Position numbers and translations under genes: made by a program. A stretch of 33,818 nt of DNA, taken from assembly GCA_964442675.1 (NCBI GenBank), contig CAYUAE010000003.1, forward strand, positions 1-33,818. Direction: 5' to 3'. A model generated the notes under the pieces. The model was not told where the DNA came from and did not search any database. It saw nothing but the letters and a program-made list of their open reading frames with translations. The first letter of the stretch is position 1; each line of letters begins with the position of its first letter. Shown here piece by piece: positions 1-8,487 of the stretch. The DNA is from Methylomarinum sp964442675 (lineage in GTDB: Bacteria > Pseudomonadota > Gammaproteobacteria > Methylococcales > Methylomonadaceae).

Positions 1-71
1 ATCCTTGCTGAACGGCTTCATTCTCTGTGTTCTCAGTGGTCTCTGTGTCTGTATGAGGAATGAGGGAAAAG

Positions 72-1829
72 TCACTGCGTAACATCAGGTTGTAATAATT
101 TTTCCTTAAGCAATGCGGTGCTGTGTTCGAGCCCGGCAATATCTTGTTGTGCAATCTGCATCTTGCACGCATCAACAAGCTTTTGTAACGCCGCGCGCTC
201 TGCATCCGACAAACCTGGATACAGCATTTCAGCCTGCTGCACAACCTGTTCGGCGCCGATAATTTCCGGTATTTGCTCAGGCCGAAATTCCGGTTCGACA
301 GGTTGGAAACGCGAGCCGTTTTCCAGATGCCCAAACAAAGCCGTTATTTTTTGTTGCGCCTGCTCTATCTTTTCAGGCTCCAGTCGTGCCAAAGCCTGTT
401 CGATGGTCACGCTTTTTTCCAGGCCAGTGGCTTTTTCAACGGCGGTAACCGTCAGTAAACCATTCAAGTCCAGCGACAAGGTCACGATGATGATGCTGCC
501 CGCTGGCGCCGGCGTTAAACCTTCTACCCGAAATTCACCAATCTTGATGTTTTCCAGTGCATCTCTGCTTTCACCCTGATAAATTGCAATATCGACAAAA
601 GCCTGATTGTCATAGCTGGTCTCAAACGCTTCACTTTTACTGACCGGCAGCGGCGTATTTTTAGCAATAATCGGCACATATTGAAACGGGTAAAATTGAC
701 CATCCAGGCTGCCAATCACCGAGCAACCATAACTGTAAGGCGCAACATCAATCAATAAGGTATCGATGGCCTGTCCTTCAATCAGTGCCGCCTGAATCGC
801 GGCGCCTTGTGCCACGCATAATTCGGGATCGACATCGGCACGTGCTTCGATACCAAAGACATCAAACAGATAATGCCGAATACAGGGGATCCGGCTGGAG
901 CCGCCAACCAACAAAATATCATCGATGGCCTCGGCTTTGAGGCGAGCCTGTTTTAAACTGTCTTGCACCCATGCCATGGTTTCCTGAATGGCCGGCGCTA
1001 TCATCGCTTCAAACTCGGCACGCGATAATTCCACCGACAAATTGACCGGCAAGCCGTCATGTTGCAGCAGATACTCCGCCTCAATCCGGGCAAATGGAAA
1101 ATCCGATAACTGAATTTTGGCCTGCTCGGCCGCGCGCAACAAACGCGCCATGACTTGCGGGTTATGACTGACATCGACATTAAACTGCTGGCGCAGATGA
1201 TCTAAAAGAAACTCGACGATTTGCCGATCAAAATCATCGCCGCCCAATTGCGTGTTGCCATTATTGGCCAACACTTCAGTGACGCCATTTTCAATCCGCA
1301 CGATAGACACATCAAACGTTCCCCCGCCCAGATCATAAACCAGCACAGTGGCCGCCGTTTTTTTATCCAACCCATAAGCCAGCGCCGCCGCAGTTGGCTC
1401 GTTAATCATTCTGACAATCGATAAGCCGGCAATCTCACCCGCTTGATAGGTTGCTTGTCGCGCCGCTTCGGAAAAATGAGCCGGAACCGTGACCACGGCC
1501 TGCTCGATGATTTGGCCACTGGCCTGCTCGGCAATGGTTTTTAAGCGCTTTAGAATCAGAGCCGAAATTTCCTGCGGGGAAAACGTTTGATCACCCAGCG
1601 TAACGGGCTGATCGCTGCCCATCAAACGTTTGACAGATTGAATCGTGCGTTCCGGAAACAATAAGGCCTGATTTTTGGCCGCTTGTCCGACCAATACGCT
1701 CCCTTGTTCATCCAGCCCGACAACCGAAGGCAACAGTTTTTGTCCCCGGTCGCTGAGGATGCGCGGAATACCCTGCTCAACACAGGCCACTTCAGAATGG
1801 GTCGTTCCCAGATCAATGCCGATAATCAT
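72..1829 (-). CDS. Hsp70 family chaperone (DnaK/HscC-like paralogue)
   Basis: A 585-residue Hsp70. The N-terminal actin-like ATPase domain spans roughly residues 1-365. It shows the phosphate-1 motif GIDLGTTHS at the very start, the INEPTAAALAYG segment, the phosphate-2 motif DLGGGTFDVS and the adenosine motif LLVGGSSRIP. A beta-rich substrate-binding region and a short helical tail follow. It is shorter than DnaK (about 640 residues) and lacks a long C-terminal lid and an EEVD-like tail, so it is closer to HscC-type secondary Hsp70s than to the housekeeping DnaK. No dnaJ or grpE lies beside it in the window, so its co-chaperone is unknown. The chosen start places GIDLGTT at residue 4, normal for the family. 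The Shine-Dalgarno sequence is weak. A 6-base-pair hairpin (AATGCC/GGCATT, 1877-1892) lies in the presumed leader. Client proteins cannot be deduced. Confidence 0.93.
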   Translation of the reverse strand: MIIGIDLGTTHSEVACVEQGIPRILSDRGQKLLPSVVGLDEQGSVLVGQAAKNQALLFPERTIQSVKRLMGSDQPVTLGDQTFSPQEISALILKRLKTIAEQASGQIIEQAVVTVPAHFSEAARQATYQAGEIAGLSIVRMINEPTAAALAYGLDKKTAATVLVYDLGGGTFDVSIVRIENGVTEVLANNGNTQLGGDDFDRQIVEFLLDHLRQQFNVDVSHNPQVMARLLRAAEQAKIQLSDFPFARIEAEYLLQHDGLPVNLSVELSRAEFEAMIAPAIQETMAWVQDSLKQARLKAEAIDDILLVGGSSRIPCIRHYLFDVFGIEARADVDPELCVAQGAAIQAALIEGQAIDTLLIDVAPYSYGCSVIGSLDGQFYPFQYVPIIAKNTPLPVSKSEAFETSYDNQAFVDIAIYQGESRDALENIKIGEFRVEGLTPAPAGSIIIVTLSLDLNGLLTVTAVEKATGLEKSVTIEQALARLEPEKIEQAQQKITALFGHLENGSRFQPVEPEFRPEQIPEIIGAEQVVQQAEMLYPGLSDAERAALQKLVDACKMQIAQQDIAGLEHSTALLKEKLLQPDVTQ

Positions 1830-2073
1830 TTTAATATGCCGTTATAAGAGTGTGGATAAAAGTGCTTCTGTTTTGTAATGCCAAAAGGCATTTTAAATGC
1901 CCATTAACAACGACAACAACCGATTATGTTATCGCCAATTTAGTGCATTCTGGAATAAAAGCGTACAATAGTAAGGGTATTTTTTCTGCTATCAAATAAA
2001 TTACCCAGTCACACAACTTCATACCACATTGATTTTACTGGAGTTTCAAAAACAACCACATCAAGGATATAAC

Positions 2074-2089
2074 TGGCACAATAAATGCT
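2074..2089 (+). promoter_or_regulatory. candidate sigma-54 (-24/-12) promoter upstream of the AlgE-like porin
   Basis: The sequence TGGCAC-N5-ATGCT matches the RpoN consensus TGGCAC-N5-TTGCW with one mismatch in the -12 element. The invariant GG and GC are separated by exactly 10 bases. It points towards the porin gene whose start is at 2409, which would give a leader of about 300 bases containing the palindromic repeat. No activator site was identified, and such a match can arise by chance, so this is tentative. Confidence 0.3.
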
Positions 2090-2237
2090 TAACCAGAACT
2101 AAATAAGTCTTAATGGAAAACCGGGCCGATAAAGGCTCCTTCCCTCGCTGAAAAACACATTACATTATTTTACAGGGCAACACTTTACCCGAATTTTTAA
2201 TCTTGATAATCATGACACATGCTAAAGTAAATAAATC

Positions 2238-2331
2238 CAGCACCTCGCCCCGAAGGCCAAGGTTTTCTTACAGAAGATATTGCACCTTTGTATCCTCGCC
2301 ATTAATGGTGAGGTTTTATATTGAGGTGCTG
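2238..2331. repeat. palindromic MITE/REP-like element, copy A
   Basis: The outer arms cagcacctc (2238-2246) and gaggtgctg (2323-2331) are perfect inverted repeats. Inside them lies a near-perfect 20-base palindrome, cctcgccattaatggtgagg (2294-2313), with only a G/T pair breaking symmetry. The same arms, the same inner core (17 of 19 bases) and nearly the same core-to-right-arm distance recur at 28672-28769, so this is a repeat family and not a chance hairpin. No coding sequence is inside. It lies in the porin leader and could fold in RNA or bind a protein. Confidence 0.65.
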
Positions 2332-2408
2332 AATAAAGTTATTTGCCCCACTCAAGACCCCGTAAAGTCCTATCACTATAATTTTCTTAATCGATAAGGA
2401 GTAAACCT

Positions 2409-3683
2409 ATGATGATGTCCGAAAAAACCTCTGATTGGAACAAGCCAATCAAACACATCGGCTTCGCAGTGGCTTTAGTCGCAGCCACCCTCCCGCAACA
2501 CGCCTATGCCGATATCAATGATGCTATTGACAATACCTTGAAGTTTGGACAGGCCGATGCCAAATACGGGCAAATCAAGTTCGATTTACGTTATCGTTAT
2601 GAATATGCCGATACCAAAAACAACCCGGCCAAACCCGCTCATGCCAATACCTTTCGTTTACGCCTGGGTTATTTGACACCGGAAATCGCTTATTTTCAGG
2701 GCTTTGCCGAATATGAAACCCTTTTTGCCGCGCAGAATGATTACTATGTTCCAGCCAATGTCTACGGAAGCTCACAATATAATGTCATTGTCGATCCGGC
2801 TGACCGGCATGAACTCAACCAGTTGTGGCTGACCTTCAAAGGCATTCCCGATACGGAAATCAAAGGCGGCAGGCAACGTATCAAACTCGATGATGACCGC
2901 TTTATCGGTAATGTTGGCTGGCGGCAAATGGAGCAAACCTATGATGCCGTCATAGTCACCAACAAGTCGATCAAAAATGTCACCATTAAAGCCGGTTATA
3001 TTGGCAGAGTCAGAAACATCAAATCTCTGACCGACAATATCGACGCCCCACTGGTACATATCGATCACAATCTGGGGAATTACGGCCATGCCATTGCTTA
3101 CGGCTATTGGCTGGGTTTTCGCGGTGACCAATCACAAAAGGCCACCCAGACATACGGTATTCGTTTTACCGGCTCGCCCAAGTTAAATGACACCTTCACC
3201 TTACATTACACAGCCGAATACAGTTACCAGGAAGACTATAGTAACAACCCGTTAAGCTACGGTCTCGATCGCTATAATATTATGGCTGGCCTCAGCGCAT
3301 TTGGTTTTACCCTGAAAGGTGCCATGGAGCAATTAGATGGGCATGATGGTGCGGCATTCCAGACACCACTCGGTACTAACCACGCTTTTCAAGGCTGGGC
3401 TGATCGCTTCCTGTCCACTCCGACCACAGGCTTGCGTGACATCAATGCCACTCTGGCCACCAAAGTCGCAGGCACCAAGTTGATGTTTGTTTATCATAAG
3501 TTCCAGGATGACAGCAGCGCGTTTGACTATGCGGATGAATACGATCTTCTTGCCGTTAAAAAATTCGGTAAGCACTATTCCTTGCTGGCCAAATATGCTT
3601 ACTATAATGGCGACAAAAATGCACCGGGCGGTTTTAAAAATGATACGCAAAAAATTTGGGTACAAGCGGCTATATCTTTTTAA
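2409..3683 (+). CDS. AlgE-like (alginate export family) outer-membrane beta-barrel porin
   Basis: A 424-residue outer-membrane protein. A signal peptide covers residues 1-34, with a hydrophobic core (GFAVALVAATL) and a likely cleavage AYA|D. The rest alternates short amphipathic beta strands rich in Tyr, Phe and Trp, and it ends in Phe (AAISF), the usual C-terminal signature for BAM-mediated insertion. Features such as DLRYRYEY, NTFRLRLGY and GGRQRIKLDDDRFIG resemble the alginate-export family, whose founding member AlgE is a monomeric polysaccharide porin. The family is broad, and here no alginate polymerisation genes are nearby, so the substrate is unknown. The first of three consecutive ATG codons is preferred because GGAG lies 7 bases upstream. 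The stop codon sits within a 29-base dispersed repeat (3680-3708). The gene appears to stand alone. Confidence 0.82.
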   Translation: MMMSEKTSDWNKPIKHIGFAVALVAATLPQHAYADINDAIDNTLKFGQADAKYGQIKFDLRYRYEYADTKNNPAKPAHANTFRLRLGYLTPEIAYFQGFAEYETLFAAQNDYYVPANVYGSSQYNVIVDPADRHELNQLWLTFKGIPDTEIKGGRQRIKLDDDRFIGNVGWRQMEQTYDAVIVTNKSIKNVTIKAGYIGRVRNIKSLTDNIDAPLVHIDHNLGNYGHAIAYGYWLGFRGDQSQKATQTYGIRFTGSPKLNDTFTLHYTAEYSYQEDYSNNPLSYGLDRYNIMAGLSAFGFTLKGAMEQLDGHDGAAFQTPLGTNHAFQGWADRFLSTPTTGLRDINATLATKVAGTKLMFVYHKFQDDSSAFDYADEYDLLAVKKFGKHYSLLAKYAYYNGDKNAPGGFKNDTQKIWVQAAISF

Positions 3684-3708
3684 CTGATGTTACGCGGTTC
3701 GTATTTTT
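3680..3708 (+). repeat. 29-base dispersed repeat, copy 1
   Basis: Shared with 33682-33710 at 28 of 29 positions; the core is aactgatgttacgcggttcg. This copy begins at the last codon of the AlgE-like porin gene, so the stop codon is part of it. No flanking direct duplication or transposase is visible. It could be the end of a mobile-element remnant or a conserved 3' processing or recombination site. Confidence 0.65.
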
Positions 3709-3765
3709 GATTCTATGTTGTGGTGCAAGGCAAGCACTACATGAGCTGTATAAATCATTGAATTT

Positions 3766-3803
3766 TATAAAAACCTTGCTGTTGAAAATGGGCAGCAAGG
3801 TTT
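3766..3803 (-). terminator. Rho-independent terminator of the minus-strand run (after the 5'-nucleotidase)
   Basis: A perfect 11-base-pair stem, aaaccttgctg (3771-3781) and cagcaaggttt (3793-3803), encloses an 11-base loop. Read on the minus strand the stem is followed by a run of T (TTTTTATAAAATT). It lies 25 bases past the 5'-nucleotidase stop codon. The plus-strand side has only a short T tract, so it acts mainly for the minus strand, although it may also stop porin transcription. Confidence 0.85.
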
Positions 3804-3828
3804 CCTCGTCTTGACAGCGATTGCCAGC

Positions 3829-4785
3829 TCAGGACTTGTCATTCAATGGTGAATCCGATTTGTAAGGCACTTTGCCGGCTGGAATGTTTTTGGCAGCCGG
3901 GTCTAAATGCACATCCTGATCATCAAAGAAAATATGCGGCTTGAAGGCTTTTAAAATTTTGGCTTTATCCAGCCCGCCTAAAAAAAATATTTCGTCCACA
4001 TAAACACCCCAATGCCTGAGTGTTTTAATCACACGCATTTCCGCCGGACTGTTTCGTGCAGTAACGATGGCGATGCGGATAGGTGACACCTCCACCCTGT
4101 GCGGCAAACGTTCCTGTAATCGCGCCAGCTTCTTGAGCAACGTGGCATACGGCCCATCTTTCAAAGGAATATCTTTTTGCTCATTTTCAAGGTGTTGAAA
4201 TCTTGCCAGCCCTTCTGCTTTATAAACAATTTCGCTTTCATCGCTGAACAACACAGCATCGCCATCGAAAGCCAGACGCACCTGACCTTCAGGGATTTTT
4301 TCAATATCGGAAGGCGGCTCTTTAACGATGGCAACGGCGCAGGTATCACTATCGATAACCCGCTGCGCATCTTTTGGATTCGTCGTCAAAAACAAATCAA
4401 CATCATAGGCATCCAGATAATCCACAACAGATTCCCCGCCAGTAAAGGCCGAGCGGGTAATATCCAGCCGCTGCTGGCGGATGTTGTGAAACACACGAAT
4501 GCCGGTTTCCGGGCTGTTGCGGGACATGACGACAACCTCGACCAAAGGTGATTCACCTTCAGGCTTAAACTGATTCAATGACATCAATGCCTTGACCAGA
4601 TAGAACCCCGTTCCGGGTGCTAAAGGCTCGGTTTCCCTTTCCTCCATATAGCGCCGGTATGCATCGATAGCAGCGTCCGGATCAGCCTCGAATGTTTTCC
4701 GAAAAATGGTATCGGCTTCACTCAAGTCGAATAGTGCGGTCGAGGTGATACCAATCACCAAGGTATCTGATAAATCCAATGGCAT
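3829..4785 (-). CDS. cytosolic 5'-nucleotidase (cN-I / PF06189 family)
   Basis: A 318-residue protein of the cytosolic 5'-nucleotidase I family, HAD-type phosphohydrolases that dephosphorylate nucleoside monophosphates. The family pattern is visible from the N terminus (LVIGITSTALFDLSEAD), through FDGDAVLFSDESE in the middle, to NSPAEMRVIKTLRHWG, then IFFLGGLDKAKIL and HIFFDDQDVHLD near the end. There is no signal peptide or membrane segment, so it is cytoplasmic. Two in-frame ATGs compete. AGGAGG (4793-4798) lies one base before the upstream ATG at 4791 but seven bases before the ATG at 4785, so I choose the latter; using 4791 adds only Met-Val. The gene begins 37 bases after the TOPRIM gene and is the last of the minus-strand run, ending in a strong terminator. 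Substrate preference is not deducible. Confidence 0.9.
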   Translation of the reverse strand: MPLDLSDTLVIGITSTALFDLSEADTIFRKTFEADPDAAIDAYRRYMEERETEPLAPGTGFYLVKALMSLNQFKPEGESPLVEVVVMSRNSPETGIRVFHNIRQQRLDITRSAFTGGESVVDYLDAYDVDLFLTTNPKDAQRVIDSDTCAVAIVKEPPSDIEKIPEGQVRLAFDGDAVLFSDESEIVYKAEGLARFQHLENEQKDIPLKDGPYATLLKKLARLQERLPHRVEVSPIRIAIVTARNSPAEMRVIKTLRHWGVYVDEIFFLGGLDKAKILKAFKPHIFFDDQDVHLDPAAKNIPAGKVPYKSDSPLNDKS

Positions 4786-4792
4786 AACCATG

Positions 4793-4798
4793 CCTCCT
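4793..4798 (-). promoter_or_regulatory. ribosome binding site deciding the 5'-nucleotidase start
   Basis: A perfect AGGAGG on the minus strand. It is separated by 1 base from an ATG at 4791 and by 7 bases from a second in-frame ATG at 4785. The spacing favours the second. Confidence 0.7.
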
Positions 4799-4822
4799 TT
4801 TGTTCGTATGGATCAGGCGATG

Positions 4823-5695
4823 TTATAACCAAACCGCCTCTTGTTCCAGGGCCTTACCCACATGCTGAGAAAGTCTGGCGAGTTGTTGAAAATTTTCATC
4901 CATAGCGCCGATTGCTTGCAGTTTATGGCAGGCGTTTTCAAACAGGGTATGGGTTTTAGCCCAGACTGTGGAATCCCCAAACATTTGCAGCTTTTCCTGC
5001 CACCCCGGCATCCAGTAAAAATCAAGCCGTGTTTCAGGATGAATAGATTCAAGCAAGCGAACGTAATTTGACAGGCCCACGCCATCGTAATCCGGGAACA
5101 AGACAAGCTGATGGCTGCGAGGGCGCTCTGCCAGCCATTGCAACAGAATATCCGGTAATTGGCCGGCATAATAAATCAGGCAGCCATCGAAACCATTATC
5201 CAGCCAGTCACAGCGGTCAAACAAAGCCTGGTTTTCAATCAATAACAAAGGCTTGTTACATTGCCAGGATTGATTGACGCTCACCTGTAATGCCGCCAGA
5301 CCGAATTGGCGGGTCTGGGTGGCAACATCCAGCTGAGCTTTGCCATTTGACCAGATGACGCCATCACTCCAGGCTTTCATCAACAGATAATAATTATCAT
5401 GCGTAGATTTGCCTTTTTTACTGTCCCCATGAAGGCCGACATTGCGGCTGCGATCGGGAATATCAGTGGGCAGTTCGGCTTCTGTCAACGGTTGCTGCCG
5501 GGCGAGATAGTTTTCCAGTGCCGTTTTATTGGTGACGCGATAAAAGGTGCTGCGCCCCTGTTTGACGATTTCGATAAAACGGGTTTGCTGCATCAGTTCT
5601 TCCAATGCCTTGCGCTGCCCGACAGTCAGCTCGGATTTCTTCAGTTCCCCTGAATTGTTCAGCAAATGCCGGGCAGCATCCGCCCGGGCGTTCAT
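4823..5695 (-). CDS. MksG/JetD-like TOPRIM nuclease subunit of an SMC (Mks/Wadjet-type) system
   Basis: A 290-residue protein. Residues 1-65 look like a winged-helix DNA-binding domain. A basic segment follows (RNVGLHGDSKKGK, 84-96), and the C-terminal half has a TOPRIM-like pattern: Glu154 in LLLIEN, a YYAG segment at 175-178, and the Asp202-x-Asp204 pair in LFPDYDGVGL. In the JetD/MksG family the equivalent acidic residues bind metal and the protein cuts DNA that the SMC motor has looped. It is the last gene of the four-gene SMC operon, starting inside the stop of the ATPase gene (ATGA overlap), with GAGGAGG 7 bases before the start. At 290 residues it is shorter than many JetD proteins (near 400), so some arm or linker regions may be reduced. 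Position and motifs support the assignment; nuclease activity is inferred. Confidence 0.78.
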   Translation of the reverse strand: MNARADAARHLLNNSGELKKSELTVGQRKALEELMQQTRFIEIVKQGRSTFYRVTNKTALENYLARQQPLTEAELPTDIPDRSRNVGLHGDSKKGKSTHDNYYLLMKAWSDGVIWSNGKAQLDVATQTRQFGLAALQVSVNQSWQCNKPLLLIENQALFDRCDWLDNGFDGCLIYYAGQLPDILLQWLAERPRSHQLVLFPDYDGVGLSNYVRLLESIHPETRLDFYWMPGWQEKLQMFGDSTVWAKTHTLFENACHKLQAIGAMDENFQQLARLSQHVGKALEQEAVWL

Positions 5696-8487
5696 GCCGG
5701 TGCCTCCTCAATCGGTTCCAGAATCTGCCAGTTCAGGCGGCTGATATAGTTTTTACCGTTTTGCGTGCCGATGGGTACACAATAGCGGGCGGTGATTTGT
5801 GGCTCGGGTGAGGCAAAAATCAGCGAAAAGCCAAATTCGTCTGCGGTTTCGATTAAATTGCGTTGATTGGCCTGGTCCAATGAGGCGGCTTCATCCAGAT
5901 AACAGGCGGTTTTGATACTTTTTCTGGCATCCTGCATCTGATTGAGCATGGCCAGCCCGGTGATGAGTTTGGCCATCAAAACGGTGCCGTTGGATGCCGC
6001 GCTGTCCAAATCGTCAAATTCAGCAGGCTTTTGGTTTTGCTTGCCGATGACGAAAACCAGCCGGAACAGATGTTCAACCTTCAGGCTGCCGAGTTTCTCG
6101 CCCTGTTTAATCAACAAATCCTTGGCCTTGTTGAGCACTTTGTCGTCCAGCACAGTATTATGATCGAACAGGTCAAACGAGTTGCCGGAATCGACCTGTT
6201 CAGACGTGGAAATCAAGGTGCGAATGGCATTGACGATGGCCTCTTCTTCGCGTGGCTCGATTTTAAAGACTTTCAGATCGGACAGCTGACGGCGGCTGAT
6301 GATTTTATTGAAGTCGGCCATGCGCCGTTTCAAGGTTTCCAGACTGTCACGCAAATCACGCAAGATGGCGGCAACCTGGACAACGGCCGAACGCGCCTTG
6401 CGTTCGATGGCCGCCTGCTCCTGTTTGAGTTGAGCAGTGTAATTGAACAGCGCTTGCAGTTCCTGTTCCGGATCGTCCTGAATCTGGAATTTGTTAATTC
6501 CGTCATGATGGAGCTGAGTCAGACCGTCGGCCAACAGCTTGTCCAGATCAGACAATTCCTGACAATCCTGGTTATAACGCTCGATTTGATCGGCCAGTTG
6601 TGTGATGTCAAAGGCTGCGTTTTCCATATAGGGCAGATGTGGCCGCTGCTCGAGATGAGTAAACAATGGCGTATGATCTTTGCGTTGCTGACGGGCTTTA
6701 TCGATACGCAAGTGTTGCTGTTCAAGCGTTCCCTGTGCTTTTTCGATACGGGATAAATCGGCCTTGAGGCTGGCGAGCTGTTGATCAAACTGCTGTTCTT
6801 CCTGTTGCAGTTGTCGCATCAGATTATCAAGCTCGGCAAGACGGGTTTGCCGCTGTTCGGCGCTGTTTTGCAATTGCTGAAATTCCTTGTATTTTTCGAT
6901 GGTTTTCCGACATTCTTCAAGCTGCCGGTCAAACTCGGCCAGCTTTGCCTGTTCCTGTTCAAGATGCTCAACGGTTGCCAATGTTTTTTTCCAGTCGGCT
7001 TCCTGCTGTTGCAATGCTTGCAGTTCGGTCTGTAATTCTTCGGCCGTTTTGAGGTGCAGATTGGCTTCCAGCCGGGACAAGTCGATGATAAGACCGGCCA
7101 TTTTCAGCTTATCACCGCTTATATATTGACTGAGCTTGCGACCTGCCTGTTGCAACTGGCTTTCATCCAGCAATTGCACGGTATCGTCTGCTGCCACAGC
7201 CGAGCTTAACAGCGGCCTGGCCAACAAGCGCGTCAAGGCGTTGAAGCTTTCAGCCGGCAGCGATTGTTGCAATTGCAGGAACAGATTATTATCGAGCGTA
7301 TTCAGTTGCTGTTGCAGGCTGCGTTGTTCTTGCTGACATTTGCTGATCTGACTGCGGATGGCGTTGGCATTGTGTTGGTTTTGCGCCTGAATCAAGCGTG
7401 AGACCAGTTGATCACGCTGGGTTTGCAGGGCTTTTTGCTCATCCTGCAACTGCGCCAGGTCTTTAACGTAGGTAAATTCCAGTTTCAAGTCCTGATAGCG
7501 TTGTTCGGCCTGCTGCTGTGCATTTTGCTCTGTTTTGGTATTCGCCCGATCTTCATAAATCATTTTCCGCCGCTGTTCGAGCTCGGCTTCCCGGGCTTGC
7601 AATTGCGCCTGTTTTTCGGACATCTCGGTGCGTTGGCTGTTGTAATAATCCTCCCATTGGGTCAGCATCTTCTCGATCAACGGTTTCAGAACAATAATTT
7701 TGCCGCGTAAACTTTTGCGTTGCTGCTGTTTTTTCTCCAACCCGGTAATCAGGGGCTGATTGCGGGAAACAGCATCAAACTGGGATTTGTCATAATTGAC
7801 ATCAGCGAAAGATTTATCCCATTCTTCTTTGAAATTAATGCTGCGGTCAAGCAAATCGTTTTTGTAAATTTCCAGCAAATAGGCTTTGACCTGGCGGCTA
7901 TCGAGACTGTCGAGCCGTAAAGTGCGCGTTAAAATACGCTGGTAGGTGGCCGCCTGCGACGTAAACAGCAGCGGGAAAATCGTCAGGTCAGGCTCATCCG
8001 AGCGCTGCTTCTGGCGATTGCCATACAACAAGGCCCGCAAATCATGTGATTGATAGATGCGGGCTGACTTGCCCCGGGTCAGCAGATGTTCAATCAGTTT
8101 GGGCTGGGTCACCAGGGTATTGTCGGATAGCCGGAAATCATCCACATCCAGACTGCCCTGATAGGCAAAATATTCGTAATCGTGGCTCAGGCCCTTGCCG
8201 ACACAGCCGATAACCACCATGCCGGCTGGCAACAGGACTTCCAGCAGAATATAGGCGCTGTTATCGGGAAAATAGAACTTGCGTGAGCTGTCAATTGAAT
8301 GCGCGCCAAAATCCATCAGGCGCCGGTCAATAATCAGTAAAAACTGCAGCGCGTTAATCAGGCTGGTTTTGCCGGTGTTATTAGGTGCGATAATGGAGAC
8401 CGACTGATCCAGTGGCAACTCTGCCCGGCTGTAACCGGCGCTGTTCAGTAAAACCAGTTTTTGAAAGCCATAGTGCGCCAGACTCAT
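5692..8487 (-). CDS. mksB: MksB/JetC-like SMC ATPase
   Basis: A 931-residue SMC-like ATPase. The N-terminal half of the ATPase head carries Walker A as APNNTGKTS (residues 34-42), where Ala replaces the usual first Gly. Long heptad-rich, Gln- and Glu-rich helices run from about 265 to 400 and from 500 to 720, with a short non-helical segment around 405-500 that would be the hinge. The C-terminal half-head has a signature-like SAASNGT (about 829-835) and Walker B as CYLDE (Asp865, Glu866). This is the split-head arrangement of MukB/MksB proteins, but it is well below MukB in length (about 1480) and shorter than many JetC proteins, near the size of MksB. It overlaps both neighbours by 4 bases, and AGGAGG precedes its start. 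The role, inferred from the family, is DNA loop extrusion coupled to cleavage of plasmids or to chromosome organisation. Confidence 0.85.
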   Translation of the reverse strand: MSLAHYGFQKLVLLNSAGYSRAELPLDQSVSIIAPNNTGKTSLINALQFLLIIDRRLMDFGAHSIDSSRKFYFPDNSAYILLEVLLPAGMVVIGCVGKGLSHDYEYFAYQGSLDVDDFRLSDNTLVTQPKLIEHLLTRGKSARIYQSHDLRALLYGNRQKQRSDEPDLTIFPLLFTSQAATYQRILTRTLRLDSLDSRQVKAYLLEIYKNDLLDRSINFKEEWDKSFADVNYDKSQFDAVSRNQPLITGLEKKQQQRKSLRGKIIVLKPLIEKMLTQWEDYYNSQRTEMSEKQAQLQAREAELEQRRKMIYEDRANTKTEQNAQQQAEQRYQDLKLEFTYVKDLAQLQDEQKALQTQRDQLVSRLIQAQNQHNANAIRSQISKCQQEQRSLQQQLNTLDNNLFLQLQQSLPAESFNALTRLLARPLLSSAVAADDTVQLLDESQLQQAGRKLSQYISGDKLKMAGLIIDLSRLEANLHLKTAEELQTELQALQQQEADWKKTLATVEHLEQEQAKLAEFDRQLEECRKTIEKYKEFQQLQNSAEQRQTRLAELDNLMRQLQQEEQQFDQQLASLKADLSRIEKAQGTLEQQHLRIDKARQQRKDHTPLFTHLEQRPHLPYMENAAFDITQLADQIERYNQDCQELSDLDKLLADGLTQLHHDGINKFQIQDDPEQELQALFNYTAQLKQEQAAIERKARSAVVQVAAILRDLRDSLETLKRRMADFNKIISRRQLSDLKVFKIEPREEEAIVNAIRTLISTSEQVDSGNSFDLFDHNTVLDDKVLNKAKDLLIKQGEKLGSLKVEHLFRLVFVIGKQNQKPAEFDDLDSAASNGTVLMAKLITGLAMLNQMQDARKSIKTACYLDEAASLDQANQRNLIETADEFGFSLIFASPEPQITARYCVPIGTQNGKNYISRLNWQILEPIEEAPA

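Larger units (their letters stand above)
1830..2408. other. 579-base intergenic region between divergent genes
   Basis: This region separates the minus-strand Hsp70 gene from the plus-strand AlgE-like porin gene and must hold both promoters. I see three things in it: a small hairpin at 1877-1892 close to the Hsp70 start, a sigma-54-like promoter at 2074-2089 facing the porin, and a palindromic repeat element at 2238-2331. A short open frame at 2203-2397 runs through the repeat, has no recognisable product and is not called. The length is unusual for this gene-dense window, and the porin transcript may have a long leader. Confidence 0.6.

Noticed and set aside
118..579. 153-residue plus-strand frame opposite the Hsp70 gene
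   Set aside because: It is antisense to a conserved coding region and Cys/Ser-rich, as expected of a shadow.
2203..2397. 64-residue frame upstream of the AlgE-like porin
   Set aside because: It runs straight through the palindromic repeat and has no protein-like pattern.
6031..6756. 241-residue plus-strand frame opposite the SMC ATPase gene
   Set aside because: It is an antisense shadow of the Gln/Glu-rich coiled coil; no ribosome site or domain.
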